Of a stretch of DNA of 64,000 nt, positions 9,232 through 17,058 are shown piece after piece. Both the position numbers and the translations under genes were made by a program. The notes beneath the pieces were generated by a model, which did no database searches, had not been told where the DNA came from, and worked only from the letters and a program-made list of their open reading frames with translations. Numbering within the stretch: the stretch's first letter is position 1; every line of letters begins with the position of its first letter. The DNA comes from an uncultured Clostridia bacterium (GTDB taxonomy: Bacteria; Bacillota; Clostridia; Oscillospirales; Acutalibacteraceae). The stretch is from contig CANQGK010000011.1 of the NCBI GenBank assembly GCA_947623175.1, forward strand, positions 1 through 64,000, in the 5' to 3' direction.

Positions 9232-9606
9232 TTACCTGTAGATCAGTTCATTATTGACAATCTCCGTTGCCCGGTTGCGGATACTGTTCATCCGTCCAAT
9301 CCACGCCATTTGGTCTTGCGCTTTGAGCGCTTCGGTCACACCCTCACGCTCTGCCATCTGTTTTACCAGCCGGGAAAACAGTTCCTCCGCCTGTCGGTTG
9401 ATGTCTGCAAGGTAGCCGTTCAGCTTGCAGGTGGTGAGCAGATTGGTGTAGAGCAGCCGTTTGTGCTGCCGGAGATACTGCAAATGCCGCTGTCCCCATA
9501 TCCCAACAGGTTGTTCTTCCTCGGCGGGTAAAGTTAGGCAAGGGAGTAAATAATTGCCCTGCCGTTCGTATTTCCCGCCCATTTGCTCAAATAAACTTTG
9601 TTTCAT
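9232..9606 (-). CDS. tnpV: TnpV-like mobile-element protein
   Basis: The 124-residue protein matches my memory of TnpV, a small protein of unknown function carried by integrative and mobilizable elements of gut Firmicutes. Recognisable stretches are MKQSLFEQMGGKYERQGNYL, the middle QPVGIWGQRHLQYLRQHKRL and the C-terminal ending RNRATEIVNNELIYR. The frame is open 51 codons further upstream, but AAAGGAG before the ATG at 9606 fixes the start. No integrase, relaxase or replication gene accompanies it, so it is probably a leftover of an element that carried the neighbouring accessory genes. Confidence 0.8.
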   Translation of the reverse strand: MKQSLFEQMGGKYERQGNYLLPCLTLPAEEEQPVGIWGQRHLQYLRQHKRLLYTNLLTTCKLNGYLADINRQAEELFSRLVKQMAEREGVTEALKAQDQMAWIGRMNSIRNRATEIVNNELIYR

Positions 9607-9737
9607 CTTGAAAAACTCCTTTCGATTTGGTATTATCATGATAGGCTTGTTTTCGGCAAAAATCGAATGTGCGAATCGAATCCGTGCGCCGGTGCCGGTT
9701 GTGATATGATGAAATCCCTTATGAACACTCGCACCAG

Positions 9738-9769
9738 AAAAAGCCGATTGCGTTTGCAATCGGCTTTTT
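9738..9769. terminator. Strong bidirectional terminator-like hairpin
   Basis: AAAAAGCCGATTGC and GCAATCGGCTTTTT form a perfect 14-bp stem with a four-base loop, with A-run before and T-run after, so it can end transcription from both sides. It separates the tnpV side from the hairpin array. Confidence 0.8.
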
Positions 9770-9782
9770 CAATGATATTTGC

Positions 9783-9965
9783 CCTTGCGGGTACATGATG
9801 TCGCTTACGCCCATGATGTCGGCTTCGCCGAATGATGTTTTGTCTTCGGTAAAATGTCCTGCGCCCGCGGCGCAGGAAGGCAAACATCGCCTCATTGCGA
9901 ACAAAGTGAGCAACATCATTACGCCACCGAGCGTAACATCATGTCGCCGTAAGGCGATACATCAT
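9783..9965. repeat. Array of small hairpins separated by ATGATG/CATCAT
   Basis: ATGATG occurs at 9795, 9813 and 9832, and its complement CATCAT at 9914, 9937 and 9960, so the whole array is arranged as a large inverted repeat. Between these tags lie short palindromes: TCGGCTTCGCCGA (9819-9831), CCTGCGC/GCGCAGG (9858-9876), TTACGC/GCGTAA (9919-9936) and TCGCC/GGCGA (9944-9957). The CATCAT half has an exact 23-bp period. No believable reading frame covers it. Its role is unknown; an attachment or recombination site of the tnpV element, or a mobile palindromic repeat, are possibilities. Apart from this array and the two flanking terminators, 9607-10,100 holds nothing else that I can see. Confidence 0.7.
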
Positions 9966-10024
9966 TAAAAAATTCCATTGAACGATAATGCAAAAGCAGT
10001 TTTTAGTTTGCTGTTTAGTTAAAG

Positions 10025-10057
10025 TATAGTACATCGAAAGATGTGCTATATTTTTTT
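10025..10057 (+). terminator. Intrinsic terminator
   Basis: TATAGTACATC and GATGTGCTATA pair (one G-U) around a GAAA tetraloop, followed by seven T. It insulates the next promoter from upstream transcription. Confidence 0.8.
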
Positions 10058-10106
10058 AGCAATATTACTCTCACTTTCCGTTATTAAAAAAATATTATAA
10101 AAAAAG

Positions 10107-10135
10107 TTTACATTTGATTAAAATAGTGTTATACT
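10107..10135 (+). promoter_or_regulatory. Strong sigma-A type promoter
   Basis: TTTACA (10107-10112) and TATACT (10130-10135) are separated by exactly 17 bp. Transcription would start near 10142, at the first base of the structured RNA. Confidence 0.8.
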
Positions 10136-10140
10136 ATGAT

Positions 10141-10307
10141 TACCACACAAAGTTTAATAATGTTTCTTAATAGGGACTGTTTTTTATTTTGGTAAAAATG
10201 CAGGCTCTTTATTCGCATTTCCTATTAGGAAACGAAACTTTGTGTGGTAGCAAGTTAGAGTTATGCATTTTTCGGTGTGTGTAACTTTAAGTTGCACACA
10301 CTTTTTT
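10141..10307 (+). ncRNA. Structured leader or small RNA with terminator
   Basis: TACCACACAAAGTTT (10141-10155) pairs perfectly with 10235-10249. A further 13-bp stem (10162-10174 with 10221-10233, one G-U) follows an asymmetric bulge, and AAATGC/GCATTT closes an apical loop. A separate stem (GTGTGTG/CACACAC with AACT/AGTT inside, 10275-10301) with six T forms an intrinsic terminator 20 bases before the next gene. The order promoter, long structure, terminator, RBS is that of an attenuator or riboswitch. The 3' arm of the first stem (TTTGTGTGG) and the terminator 5' arm (GTGTGTG) could compete for the same CA-rich strands. I do not recognise a known class. The first stem is flanked by TA at both ends, so a small MITE is an alternative. 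Confidence 0.55.
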
Positions 10308-10327
10308 ATTTTTAGGGGGTGAAGTAA

Positions 10328-10522
10328 ATGGGCAAATATTTGTATAACAAAGATACAGGCAAATTACATATTAAAGGTTATTGCCAATATACAAAATACG
10401 GTTTAAGTAATTTTGAAGAATTTGACACCGAAAATGAAGCATTAGCATTTGATGGGCGAGCAGTTGGTTTATGCAAAATATGCGAAAGGAAAAGAGAAAT
10501 AAATAACAAAGGAGTAAAATAA
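10328..10522 (+). CDS. Small zinc-ribbon-like protein
   Basis: A 64-residue protein with an AGGGGGTGAAG ribosome site. The pattern is LHxxGYC, then FDTENEALAFDGRAVG, then CKIC. This His/Cys...Phe...Ala...Gly...Cys-x-x-Cys order resembles the short metal-binding domain of Ada-type proteins, so it may bind zinc. I do not recognise an exact family. It is expressed from the attenuator-like leader at 10141-10307 and is followed by a membrane protein gene one base downstream, so both are probably made together. Confidence 0.7.
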   Translation: MGKYLYNKDTGKLHIKGYCQYTKYGLSNFEEFDTENEALAFDGRAVGLCKICERKREINNKGVK

Positions 10523-10523
10523 A

Positions 10524-10952
10524 ATGGGAGTTATTTCAGTAATTTCAGGATTTGCAGCAATAATATTACTTTACAGTTTTATTATTATCACTTATTTAAA
10601 AGGTTTTAAAAAAGGTAGAAAGTTTTTATTTATTGCACTAATACCATTTATTATTTGTCTCGTATGCAAAACAGAAAATGTAAGAGAATGGCTATTTTGG
10701 AGTTTTGTTGCGGCATTGCTATTTCCTGCATATAATCTATCTGAAAAAGAATATAGAAAAGATATACTTTATGCTTTAGTAAATTTAATTGTTGTGGTTT
10801 TATGTATGATAGTCGTTGCTACAACAGGTAATGGGAAAAACAAGTCACATAATAGCAAATATGGTGATGTATGGAACAAGAATCCTAATGAGTGGACTCA
10901 AGATGAAAAAGACTATATAGATGAAAACTATGATTGGTTGAACGATAATTAA
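10524..10952 (+). CDS. Small membrane protein of unknown function
   Basis: The 142-residue protein has about four hydrophobic segments: residues 3-24, 32-47, 54-70 and 84-103. They are followed by a polar, acidic tail of about 35 residues (KNPNEWTQDEKDYIDENYDW). GGAG lies at the end of the previous gene, with only one base between the two frames, which indicates co-translation. The base composition is very AT-rich compared with the restriction genes and with metK, which suggests separate acquisition. No family is recognised. Confidence 0.75.
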   Translation: MGVISVISGFAAIILLYSFIIITYLKGFKKGRKFLFIALIPFIICLVCKTENVREWLFWSFVAALLFPAYNLSEKEYRKDILYALVNLIVVVLCMIVVATTGNGKNKSHNSKYGDVWNKNPNEWTQDEKDYIDENYDWLNDN

Positions 10953-11112
10953 ACAAATTAAATGCCGCTCCCATAAAAGCAGATCAAAGAATAATAAAAG
11001 CAATTGAAAGTGATTGTTAAATTATTCTCGCTTTTGGTGAGAGGTATTTCTTAAATAATCTTGACAAATTTATACCATATAATGTAATAACCAATACTTA
11101 CCTGTAAAAAGC

Positions 11113-11181
11113 TGCTGAATGAATTTTAAAAATATTGCTGAATGATATTGCAAAATCCTGCTGAATATGCTATAATGACTT
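11113..11181 (+). promoter_or_regulatory. Three 23-bp direct repeats over a promoter
   Basis: TGCTGAAT begins at 11113, 11136 and 11159, exactly 23 bp apart (about two helical turns), with partly conserved AT-rich remainders. A promoter TTGCAA (11148-11153), 17 bp, TATAAT (11171-11176) is embedded in copies two and three. This layout fits cooperative operator sites for a repressor acting on the ATPase gene that follows. Confidence 0.65.
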
Positions 11182-11207
11182 TGGAATAAAAATAGGAGTC
11201 TTTCGTG

Positions 11208-12494
11208 ATGAGCATAGCTGATAAGAAACGATACAAACACAGAGTAATCGACAAGCAAGTGGAGAGATATTTGAAAAACTTCGGCGCCGTCTGTGTTGAA
11301 GGGCCGAAATGGTGCGGAAAAACCTGGACTTCATCCTATCACAGCAAGAGCGAATTTTTGATTGGTGATCCGACGGCTAACTTTCAAAACAGACAGCTTG
11401 CACAATTATCTCCGTCGATCGTGCTGGAGGGTGAAACACCGAGACTGATTGACGAGTGGCAGGAAGCGCCTTCAATTTGGGACGCCGTTCGGTATACGGT
11501 AGATCAAAGAGGGAAAAAATCGCAGTTTTTACTGACCGGTTCGTCTACTCCAAACAGAAAAGGAGTGCTGCACAGCGGCGCGGGCAGAATCGGAAAGCTG
11601 CGCATGAGAACCATGTCTTTATATGAGTCGGGAGATTCGTCCGGAAAAGTGTCGTTGGCACAGCTGTGTAACGGGAAATTGACGCCGGCGCTGACGGGCG
11701 AGGTCGATCTGCGGGATTTAATCTATTATACGGTGCGCGGCGGCTGGCCCGGAAACCTCGACGTGCCTGTCGAGGATGCACAGATTTTGCCCGAGTCTTA
11801 TATCAATGCGATTATCGACGACGATGCGAAGCGAATCGATAATATTCAATACGATAAGTACAAGATGCAGCTTTTGCTGCGTTCTCTGGCACGAAACGAA
11901 AGCACAACGGCTTCACAAAGTAAGCTGATTGGCGATATTCGCGGGTTTGATGATGAGAGCATTGACAGAAATACGGTTGCGCAGTATCTTGACGTGTTTT
12001 CACGGCTTTTCCTTTTGGATAATCAGCCCCCGTTTTCAAGTAATATCCGTTCATCGGTTCGGATAAAACAGGCCGAAAAGAGGCATTTTTGCGATCCCGC
12101 GCTCGCTTGCGCGCTTTTAAAGGCGACGCCCGAACGATTGCTGAATGACCTCAATACCTTTGGTTTTCTGTTTGAAGCAATGTGTGAACGCGATCTGAAA
12201 ATTTACGCAGAATCCTTTGACGCAAAGCTGTTTCACTATCAGGATTATCAAAACCGTGAAATAGATGCGGTCATTGAGCTTGCGGACGGCCGTTGGTGCG
12301 CGTTTGAAATCAAACTCGGAGCAAATCAAATTGACGCTGCCGCCGAGGAACTTCTTGCGATCCGAAATGATATTGCAAGCGAAAATAACGGCGTTTCACC
12401 GTCCGTTCTGTGTGTCATATGCGGACTGAGCAATGCCGCCTATCAGCGACCGGACGGCGTATTTGTCATACCGATCACTGCTTTGAAGGATTAA
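11208..12494 (+). CDS. AAA-type ATPase with DUF4143 domain
   Basis: The 428-residue protein has a Walker A at residues 32-39 (GPKWCGKT), a Walker B-like LIDEWQEAP and a sensor-like FLLTGSST. The C-terminal DUF4143 region contains a PD-(D/E)XK-like pattern (EIDAVIEL...FEIK). Members are common in mobile or accessory DNA of gut bacteria; the function is unsettled and some are linked to toxin-like or DNA-related roles. The frame also opens at a GTG one codon earlier, but AGGAG at 11194-11198 favours the ATG at 11208. Its promoter lies in three direct repeats, so tight control is likely. Confidence 0.9.
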   Translation: MSIADKKRYKHRVIDKQVERYLKNFGAVCVEGPKWCGKTWTSSYHSKSEFLIGDPTANFQNRQLAQLSPSIVLEGETPRLIDEWQEAPSIWDAVRYTVDQRGKKSQFLLTGSSTPNRKGVLHSGAGRIGKLRMRTMSLYESGDSSGKVSLAQLCNGKLTPALTGEVDLRDLIYYTVRGGWPGNLDVPVEDAQILPESYINAIIDDDAKRIDNIQYDKYKMQLLLRSLARNESTTASQSKLIGDIRGFDDESIDRNTVAQYLDVFSRLFLLDNQPPFSSNIRSSVRIKQAEKRHFCDPALACALLKATPERLLNDLNTFGFLFEAMCERDLKIYAESFDAKLFHYQDYQNREIDAVIELADGRWCAFEIKLGANQIDAAAEELLAIRNDIASENNGVSPSVLCVICGLSNAAYQRPDGVFVIPITALKD

Positions 12495-12541
12495 AACGAC
12501 GAAAAAAATACCGGAATTATATTAAACGAAAGGGTGCTTTT

Positions 12542-13009
12542 ATGATAATACGCAGGGCTCGGGTAAAGGATATTGAGGATATTAACCGTCTTTTGGAGCA
12601 GGTACTCGAAATTCATCACAACGGCAGACCGGATATTTTTAAGGGCAATACGAAAAAATATACCGACGAACAGCTTATAAGCATAATTAATGACGATAAC
12701 CGACCGATTTTTGCGGCGGTTGAGGACGGCAGGGTTTTGGGATATGCCTTTTGCGTATTTCAACAACATTTAAACGATAATATTTTAACCGATATTAAAA
12801 CCCTTTATATAGACGATTTATGCGTGGACGAAGACATGAGGGGAAAGCATATAGGCGCCGCGCTTTATGAACATGTAATTGAGTTTGCAAAGCGGGAGGG
12901 CTGTTATAACGTAACCCTCAACGTATGGGCATGCAACGAATCCGCCCTGCGCTTTTACGAAAAATGCGGCTTGAAGCCCTTAAAAATCGGTATGGAAAAA
13001 ATTCTTTGA
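12542..13009 (+). CDS. GNAT-family N-acetyltransferase
   Basis: The 155-residue protein transfers an acetyl group from acetyl-CoA to an unknown amine. It starts MIIRRARVKDIEDINRLLEQ, the usual first strand and helix of GNAT enzymes. The acetyl-CoA loop is in LCVDEDMRGKHIGAALYEHV (R/Q-x-x-G-x-G/A pattern), and the end NESALRFYEKCGLKPL is typical of motif B. The frame runs further upstream, but AAAGGGTG before the ATG at 12542 fixes the start. It lies 47 bp after the ATPase and is probably co-transcribed. The substrate cannot be told. Confidence 0.9.
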   Translation: MIIRRARVKDIEDINRLLEQVLEIHHNGRPDIFKGNTKKYTDEQLISIINDDNRPIFAAVEDGRVLGYAFCVFQQHLNDNILTDIKTLYIDDLCVDEDMRGKHIGAALYEHVIEFAKREGCYNVTLNVWACNESALRFYEKCGLKPLKIGMEKIL

Positions 13010-13084
13010 ATTTTAAAATTCGGATAGTTAAAACTTACGAAGCTTTGTCTTTTTGAAAGAATAATTTTAATGAATATTTCCCAC

Positions 13085-13112
13085 TTGACAAAGCCGTATT
13101 ATGTGGTACAAT
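13085..13112 (+). promoter_or_regulatory. Promoter of the metK leader
   Basis: TTGACA (13085-13090) and TACAAT (13107-13112) are 16 bp apart and lie directly before the SAM riboswitch. Confidence 0.8.
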
Positions 13113-13134
13113 ATTATAAGTCAATTGAATAATT

Positions 13135-13267
13135 CCTTATCAAGAGAGGCGGAGGGTACCGGCCCTGTGAAGCCCGGCAACCTAAGAAAATTCTTAAGGT
13201 GCCAATTCCGGCGGATTATCCGAAAGATGAGGTTATTTTAACCGCTTCTTTTAAGAGCGGTTTTTTT
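13135..13267 (+). ncRNA. SAM-I (S-box) riboswitch with terminator
   Basis: The conserved S-box blocks are present in order: CTTATCAAGAGAGGCGGAGG, GGCCCTGTGAAGCCCGGCAA, GGTGCCAATTCC and GAAAGATGAGG. They are followed by a terminator stem (AACCGCTT.../AGCGGTT, 13240-13260) with seven T at 13261-13267. When SAM is abundant the terminator should form and switch off metK, the SAM-making enzyme, which starts 14 bases after the T-run. Confidence 0.95.
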
Positions 13268-13281
13268 ATGGAGGAAGTTAA

Positions 13282-14460
13282 ATGTCAAAGCTGCTTTTCA
13301 CGTCCGAATCCGTAACCGAGGGGCATCCCGATAAGGTTTGCGACCGTATATCCGACGCGATTTTGGACGCTATTATCGCCGAAGACTCCGATGCGCGCGT
13401 TGCCTGCGAGACCTTTTGCACTACCGGTGTGGTTACCGTTATGGGAGAAATCACCACCACCGCTCAGGTGGATATTCCGCAAATAGTGCGCGATACCGTT
13501 TGCGAAATCGGTTACGACAGCGTAGAAGCCGGATTTGACGGCAACACCTGCGCCGTTTTTACTTCGATAGACAAGCAGTCGCCGGATATTGCGCTGGGCG
13601 TCGATAATTCGCTGGAGTATAAAGGCGGCGAAGCCGATCCTTACAATCTTCACGGCGCGGGCGACCAGGGAATGATGTTCGGCTATGCCTGCAACGAAAC
13701 GCCCGAGCTTATGCCGCTTGCCGTTTCTTTGGCGCACAAAATGTCGAAAAAGCTTGCCGATATAAGGAAATCGGGCGAGCTTGCATATTTACTGCCCGAC
13801 GGTAAAACGCAGGTTACGGTTGAATATGACAACGGCAAGCCGGTTCGGATAGACGCGGTTGTGGTATCGACACAGCACAAGCCCGAAGCGGAGCTTGAGA
13901 TTTTGAGAAAAGATATTTTGGAAAAGGTAATCAAGCCGATAATTCCGCCGGAATTATTTGATGAAAATACTAAGGTATTTATCAATCCCACCGGAAGATT
14001 TGTCGTGGGCGGCCCCGCGGGCGATACCGGACTTACCGGCAGAAAGATAATCGTTGATACCTACGGCGGTTATGCACGCCACGGCGGCGGCGCCTTTTCG
14101 GGCAAGGATCCGACAAAGGTCGACCGCAGCGCCGCTTACGCAAGCCGCTATATCGCCAAAAACATTGTGGCGGCAGGTCTTGCCGATAAATGCGAAATTC
14201 AGCTGGCTTACGCCATAGGCGTCGCAAAGCCCGTTTCGGTTATGGTCGATACCTTCGGCACCGGTCGGGTATCCGACGAAAGAATTGCAAAGGCGGTAAA
14301 TACGGTTTTCGATTTGCGCCCCGCCGCCATAATCGACAGCCTCAATTTGCGAAATCCCATTTATAAACAGCTTTCCGCTTACGGACATATGGGAAGATCC
14401 GATATCGACCTTCCCTGGGAAAAAACCGATAAAACCGAAGCTTTAAAATCGGCTTTATAA
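13282..14460 (+). CDS. metK: S-adenosylmethionine synthetase
   Basis: MetK makes S-adenosylmethionine from methionine and ATP. The 392-residue protein has the full family length. It has [10 protein letters not shown] near the N-terminus (residues 14-23), [12 protein letters not shown] at about 126-137, and [20 protein letters not shown] with the phosphate-binding glycine-rich loop at about 270-290. GGAGG precedes the ATG. Expression is controlled by the SAM-I riboswitch directly upstream. The two nfn genes follow 38 bp downstream on the same strand and may be read through. Confidence 0.98.
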   Translation: MSKLLFTSESVTEGHPDKVCDRISDAILDAIIAEDSDARVACETFCTTGVVTVMGEITTTAQVDIPQIVRDTVCEIGYDSVEAGFDGNTCAVFTSIDKQSPDIALGVDNSLEYKGGEADPYNLHGAGDQGMMFGYACNETPELMPLAVSLAHKMSKKLADIRKSGELAYLLPDGKTQVTVEYDNGKPVRIDAVVVSTQHKPEAELEILRKDILEKVIKPIIPPELFDENTKVFINPTGRFVVGGPAGDTGLTGRKIIVDTYGGYARHGGGAFSGKDPTKVDRSAAYASRYIAKNIVAAGLADKCEIQLAYAIGVAKPVSVMVDTFGTGRVSDERIAKAVNTVFDLRPAAIIDSLNLRNPIYKQLSAYGHMGRSDIDLPWEKTDKTEALKSAL

Positions 14461-14498
14461 TTTTACATATATAAATTTCTTATAAAGGAAAGGTCAAA

Positions 14499-15329
14499 GT
14501 GTATAAAATTACAGAAAAAAAGGTACTCAACGAGCAGGTAACCTCCCTTACAATCGAGGCTCCCTTTATTGCCCGCAAGGTTAAACCCGGGCAGTTCGTA
14601 ATCGTCCGCATCGACGAAAAGGGCGAACGTATTCCTCTCACCGTCGCGGATTTTGACGGCGAAAAGGGAACGGTTTCGATTATTTTTCAAGCGGTAGGTT
14701 ACACCACAAAAAAATTAGCCGCTTTATCGATAGGCGACTTTGTTGCTGACTGCGTAGGCCCGTTAGGACTTCCCACCGAGTTCGGCAACCCGAAAAGGGC
14801 GATCGTAATCGGCGGTGGAGTAGGCTGCGCTATCGCTTATCCGCAGGCTAAGGCTTTACATAATATGGGCGTCAAAACCGACGTTATTGTGGGCTTCAGG
14901 AGCAAAAATATAGTTATTTTAGAGGACGAAATGCGCAAGGTGTGTGATAATTACTACGTTACCACCGACGACGGCACATACGGCGAAAAGGGCTTCGTTA
15001 CCAACGTTTTAAAGCGGCTTATATCCGCCGAAAAATACGATCTGGTCATAGCCATAGGCCCTATACCGATGATGAAATTCGTATCGCTTACCACAAAGGA
15101 ATCCGGTATAAAGACTATAGTAAGCCTTAATCCGATTATGATAGACGGTACCGGTATGTGCGGAGGCTGTCGTGTAACCGTCGGGGGCGAGACGAAGTTC
15201 GCATGCGTTGACGGCCCCGATTTTGACGGTCATTTAGTGGATTATGATTCGCTTATGAGCCGTAACGGCTTCTACCGTGAGGAAGAAGCGGAGCATGCTT
15301 GCAGATTGGGGGCTTACAATAATGGCTAA
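14499..15329 (+). CDS. nfnA: NfnA-type FAD/NAD-binding flavoprotein (ferredoxin-NADP reductase subunit)
   Basis: With NfnB this protein forms an electron-bifurcating NADH-dependent ferredoxin:NADP oxidoreductase in many anaerobes. The 276 residues comprise an FAD-binding domain (PGQFVIVRIDEKGERIPLTV, about 30-50), an NAD-binding domain (IGGGVGCAIAYPQ, about 105-117) and a C-terminal [2Fe-2S] site (MCGGCRVTVGGETKFACVDG, about 220-240). It uses a GTG start with AAAGGAAAGG upstream. Its last eight bases overlap the NfnB start. Closely related sulfide dehydrogenase or glutamate synthase small-subunit names are used for the same family. Confidence 0.9.
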   Translation: MYKITEKKVLNEQVTSLTIEAPFIARKVKPGQFVIVRIDEKGERIPLTVADFDGEKGTVSIIFQAVGYTTKKLAALSIGDFVADCVGPLGLPTEFGNPKRAIVIGGGVGCAIAYPQAKALHNMGVKTDVIVGFRSKNIVILEDEMRKVCDNYYVTTDDGTYGEKGFVTNVLKRLISAEKYDLVIAIGPIPMMKFVSLTTKESGIKTIVSLNPIMIDGTGMCGGCRVTVGGETKFACVDGPDFDGHLVDYDSLMSRNGFYREEEAEHACRLGAYNNG

Positions 15330-16707
15330 TATGTGTCCGAATAAAACCAAAATACCCGAGCAGGAGCCGCTTGTTCGCAACCGAAATTTTGACGAGGTGG
15401 TGCTCGGTTATACCGAGGAAATGGCGGTTGAGGAAGCGACGAGATGCCTCAACTGTAAAAACGCGCCCTGTATTACGGGCTGTCCCGTAAAGGTAAAAAT
15501 TCCGGAATTTATAGCCCGCATTGCAAACGGTGAGTTCGAAGCCGCTTATCAAAAGATAATCGAGACAAATTCTTTGCCGGCGGTTTGCGGCAGAGTATGT
15601 CCGCAGGAATGTCAATGCGAAAGCAAATGCGTTCGCGGCATTAAGGCGGAAAGCGTCGGCATAGGCAGACTCGAGCGCTTTGCGGCGGATTATCATATGA
15701 AAAATTCAAAACCCGAGAAAGCGGAAATAAAATCCAACGGCAAAAAGGTCGCCGTTATAGGCGCGGGCCCTGCCGGGCTTACATGCGCGGGCGATCTTGC
15801 AAAGCTCGGTTATAAGGTGACGATTTTCGAGGCGTTCCACACCGCAGGCGGCGTTTTGGTTTACGGTATTCCAGAGTTTAGACTCCCCAAATCAATTGTT
15901 GCCCGCGAAATCGAAAATCTTAAAAATATCGGCGTGGAAATTATGACCGATATGGTAATAGGTAAGGTTTTGTCGGTGGATGAAATTATCGATATGGGCT
16001 ACGAAGCCGTATTTATCGGTTCGGGCGCCGGACTTCCTATGTTTATGGGTATAGAGGGCGAAAACAGTGTCGGAGTTTACTCGGCTAACGAATTTTTAAC
16101 CCGAATAAATCTTATGAAGGCTTACCTTGACGATTATGATACCCCTATTAAAAAATCAAAATCAATAGCGGTAGTCGGAGGCGGCAACGTCGCTATGGAC
16201 GCCGCGCGCTGTGCAAAGAGACTCGGCGCAGAGCACGTTTATATAATATACCGCCGCAGTGAAGAGGAAATGCCCGCCCGTAAGGAAGAGGTTCACCACG
16301 CAAAAGAGGAAGAAATCGAATTTAAGCTGCTTTGCAATCCGCTGCGCATTTTAAGCGACGACAAGGGCAACGTAACCGCCGTCGAATGCATTAAAATGGA
16401 GCTCGGAGAGCCGGACGCTTCCGGCAGACGCAGACCGGTGGAAATACCGGGCTCCGAGTTTATACTCGACGCGGACGCCGTGATCATGGCTTTGGGCACC
16501 TCGCCGAATCCGCTTATCAAATCCACCACTCCCGGGCTTGACAGCAACAAACGCGGCTGTATAGTCGTCGACGAAAGCATGAAAACCTCCAAGGAAGGCG
16601 TTTACGCCGGCGGAGACGCCGTAACGGGCGCCGCAACCGTTATTCTTGCTATGGGCGCCGGAAAGTCAGCGGCGGAGGCTATTGACGATTATTTGAAAAA
16701 TAAGTAA
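15322..16707 (+). CDS. nfnB: NfnB-type NADPH oxidoreductase (glutamate synthase small-subunit family)
   Basis: The large partner of NfnA, 461 residues. The N-terminus has the two [4Fe-4S] ligand groups (CLNCKNAPCITGCPVKVKIP and CGRVCPQECQCESKC). An FAD fold follows with VIGAGPAGLTCAGDLA, then an NADP site VVGGGNVAMDAARCAKRLGA and the FAD-binding end GGDAVTGAATVILAMGAGKS. The frame is open upstream, but MANMCPNKT at 15322 matches the family start and overlaps the nfnA end by eight bases. It could be annotated gltA or gltD-like; without a glutamate synthase large subunit nearby, and paired with NfnA, the bifurcating role is preferred. Confidence 0.9.
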   Translation: MANMCPNKTKIPEQEPLVRNRNFDEVVLGYTEEMAVEEATRCLNCKNAPCITGCPVKVKIPEFIARIANGEFEAAYQKIIETNSLPAVCGRVCPQECQCESKCVRGIKAESVGIGRLERFAADYHMKNSKPEKAEIKSNGKKVAVIGAGPAGLTCAGDLAKLGYKVTIFEAFHTAGGVLVYGIPEFRLPKSIVAREIENLKNIGVEIMTDMVIGKVLSVDEIIDMGYEAVFIGSGAGLPMFMGIEGENSVGVYSANEFLTRINLMKAYLDDYDTPIKKSKSIAVVGGGNVAMDAARCAKRLGAEHVYIIYRRSEEEMPARKEEVHHAKEEEIEFKLLCNPLRILSDDKGNVTAVECIKMELGEPDASGRRRPVEIPGSEFILDADAVIMALGTSPNPLIKSTTPGLDSNKRGCIVVDESMKTSKEGVYAGGDAVTGAATVILAMGAGKSAAEAIDDYLKNK

Positions 16708-16727
16708 AACTGTTTTTTGTCATATAC

Positions 16728-16774
16728 AAAATAAGCCGCACAAGCCTTATTTTTTGACTTGTGCGGCTTATTTT
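16728..16774. terminator. Bidirectional terminator between nfnB and the DUF378 gene
   Basis: AAAATAAGCCGCACAAG and CTTGTGCGGCTTATTTT form a 17-bp perfect stem. A/T runs on both sides serve the two converging genes. Confidence 0.9.
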
Positions 16775-16781
16775 CGATTGT

Positions 16782-16982
16782 TTAATCCGAAAGCGCTTTG
16801 TTTCTGAAAAGCAGGGAAATACACCAAATGCCCGCCAAAGCGATAATTGTGTAAATAATACGGCTTACTATAGCCGCCGCACCTCCGAACGCCCAGGCGA
16901 CAAGGTCGAATTGGAAAAGCCCTACAAGCCCCCAATTAAGCGCGCCGATGATTATAAGAATCAAACAGATTTTATCAAACAT
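16782..16982 (-). CDS. DUF378 small membrane protein
   Basis: The 66-residue protein has two membrane helices (about 4-24 and 38-58) and the typical DUF378 start MFDKICLILIIIGALNWGLV followed by GLFQFDLVAWAFGG. The family is widespread in Firmicutes and has no known function. The frame opens 18 codons further upstream, but AAAGGAG before the ATG at 16982 decides the start. It converges with nfnB on a shared terminator. Confidence 0.9.
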   Translation of the reverse strand: MFDKICLILIIIGALNWGLVGLFQFDLVAWAFGGAAAIVSRIIYTIIALAGIWCISLLFRNKALSD

Positions 16983-17058
16983 AATTTCAACTCCTTTGCC
17001 TTTACTATTTTTAACGCAATATACTTTTTTATTCATGATTAATATTTTTTTAATTATT

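Noticed and set aside
9636-9919. Frames through the hairpin array
   Set aside because: They cross a terminator and palindromes, have repetitive charged sequence and no RBS; treated as non-coding.
10141-10249. Known riboswitch class
   Set aside because: I compared it with S-box, T-box, TPP and GEMM motifs from memory and found none of their conserved blocks.
10141-10307. Retron msr/msd or type III toxin-antitoxin RNA
   Set aside because: No reverse transcriptase and no ToxN-like nuclease nearby, and no tandem antitoxin repeats; the attenuator layout fits better.
15322-16707. Glutamate synthase small subunit (gltD)
   Set aside because: No large subunit nearby, and the overlapping NfnA-type partner favours the bifurcating NfnAB complex; the sequence alone cannot exclude it fully.
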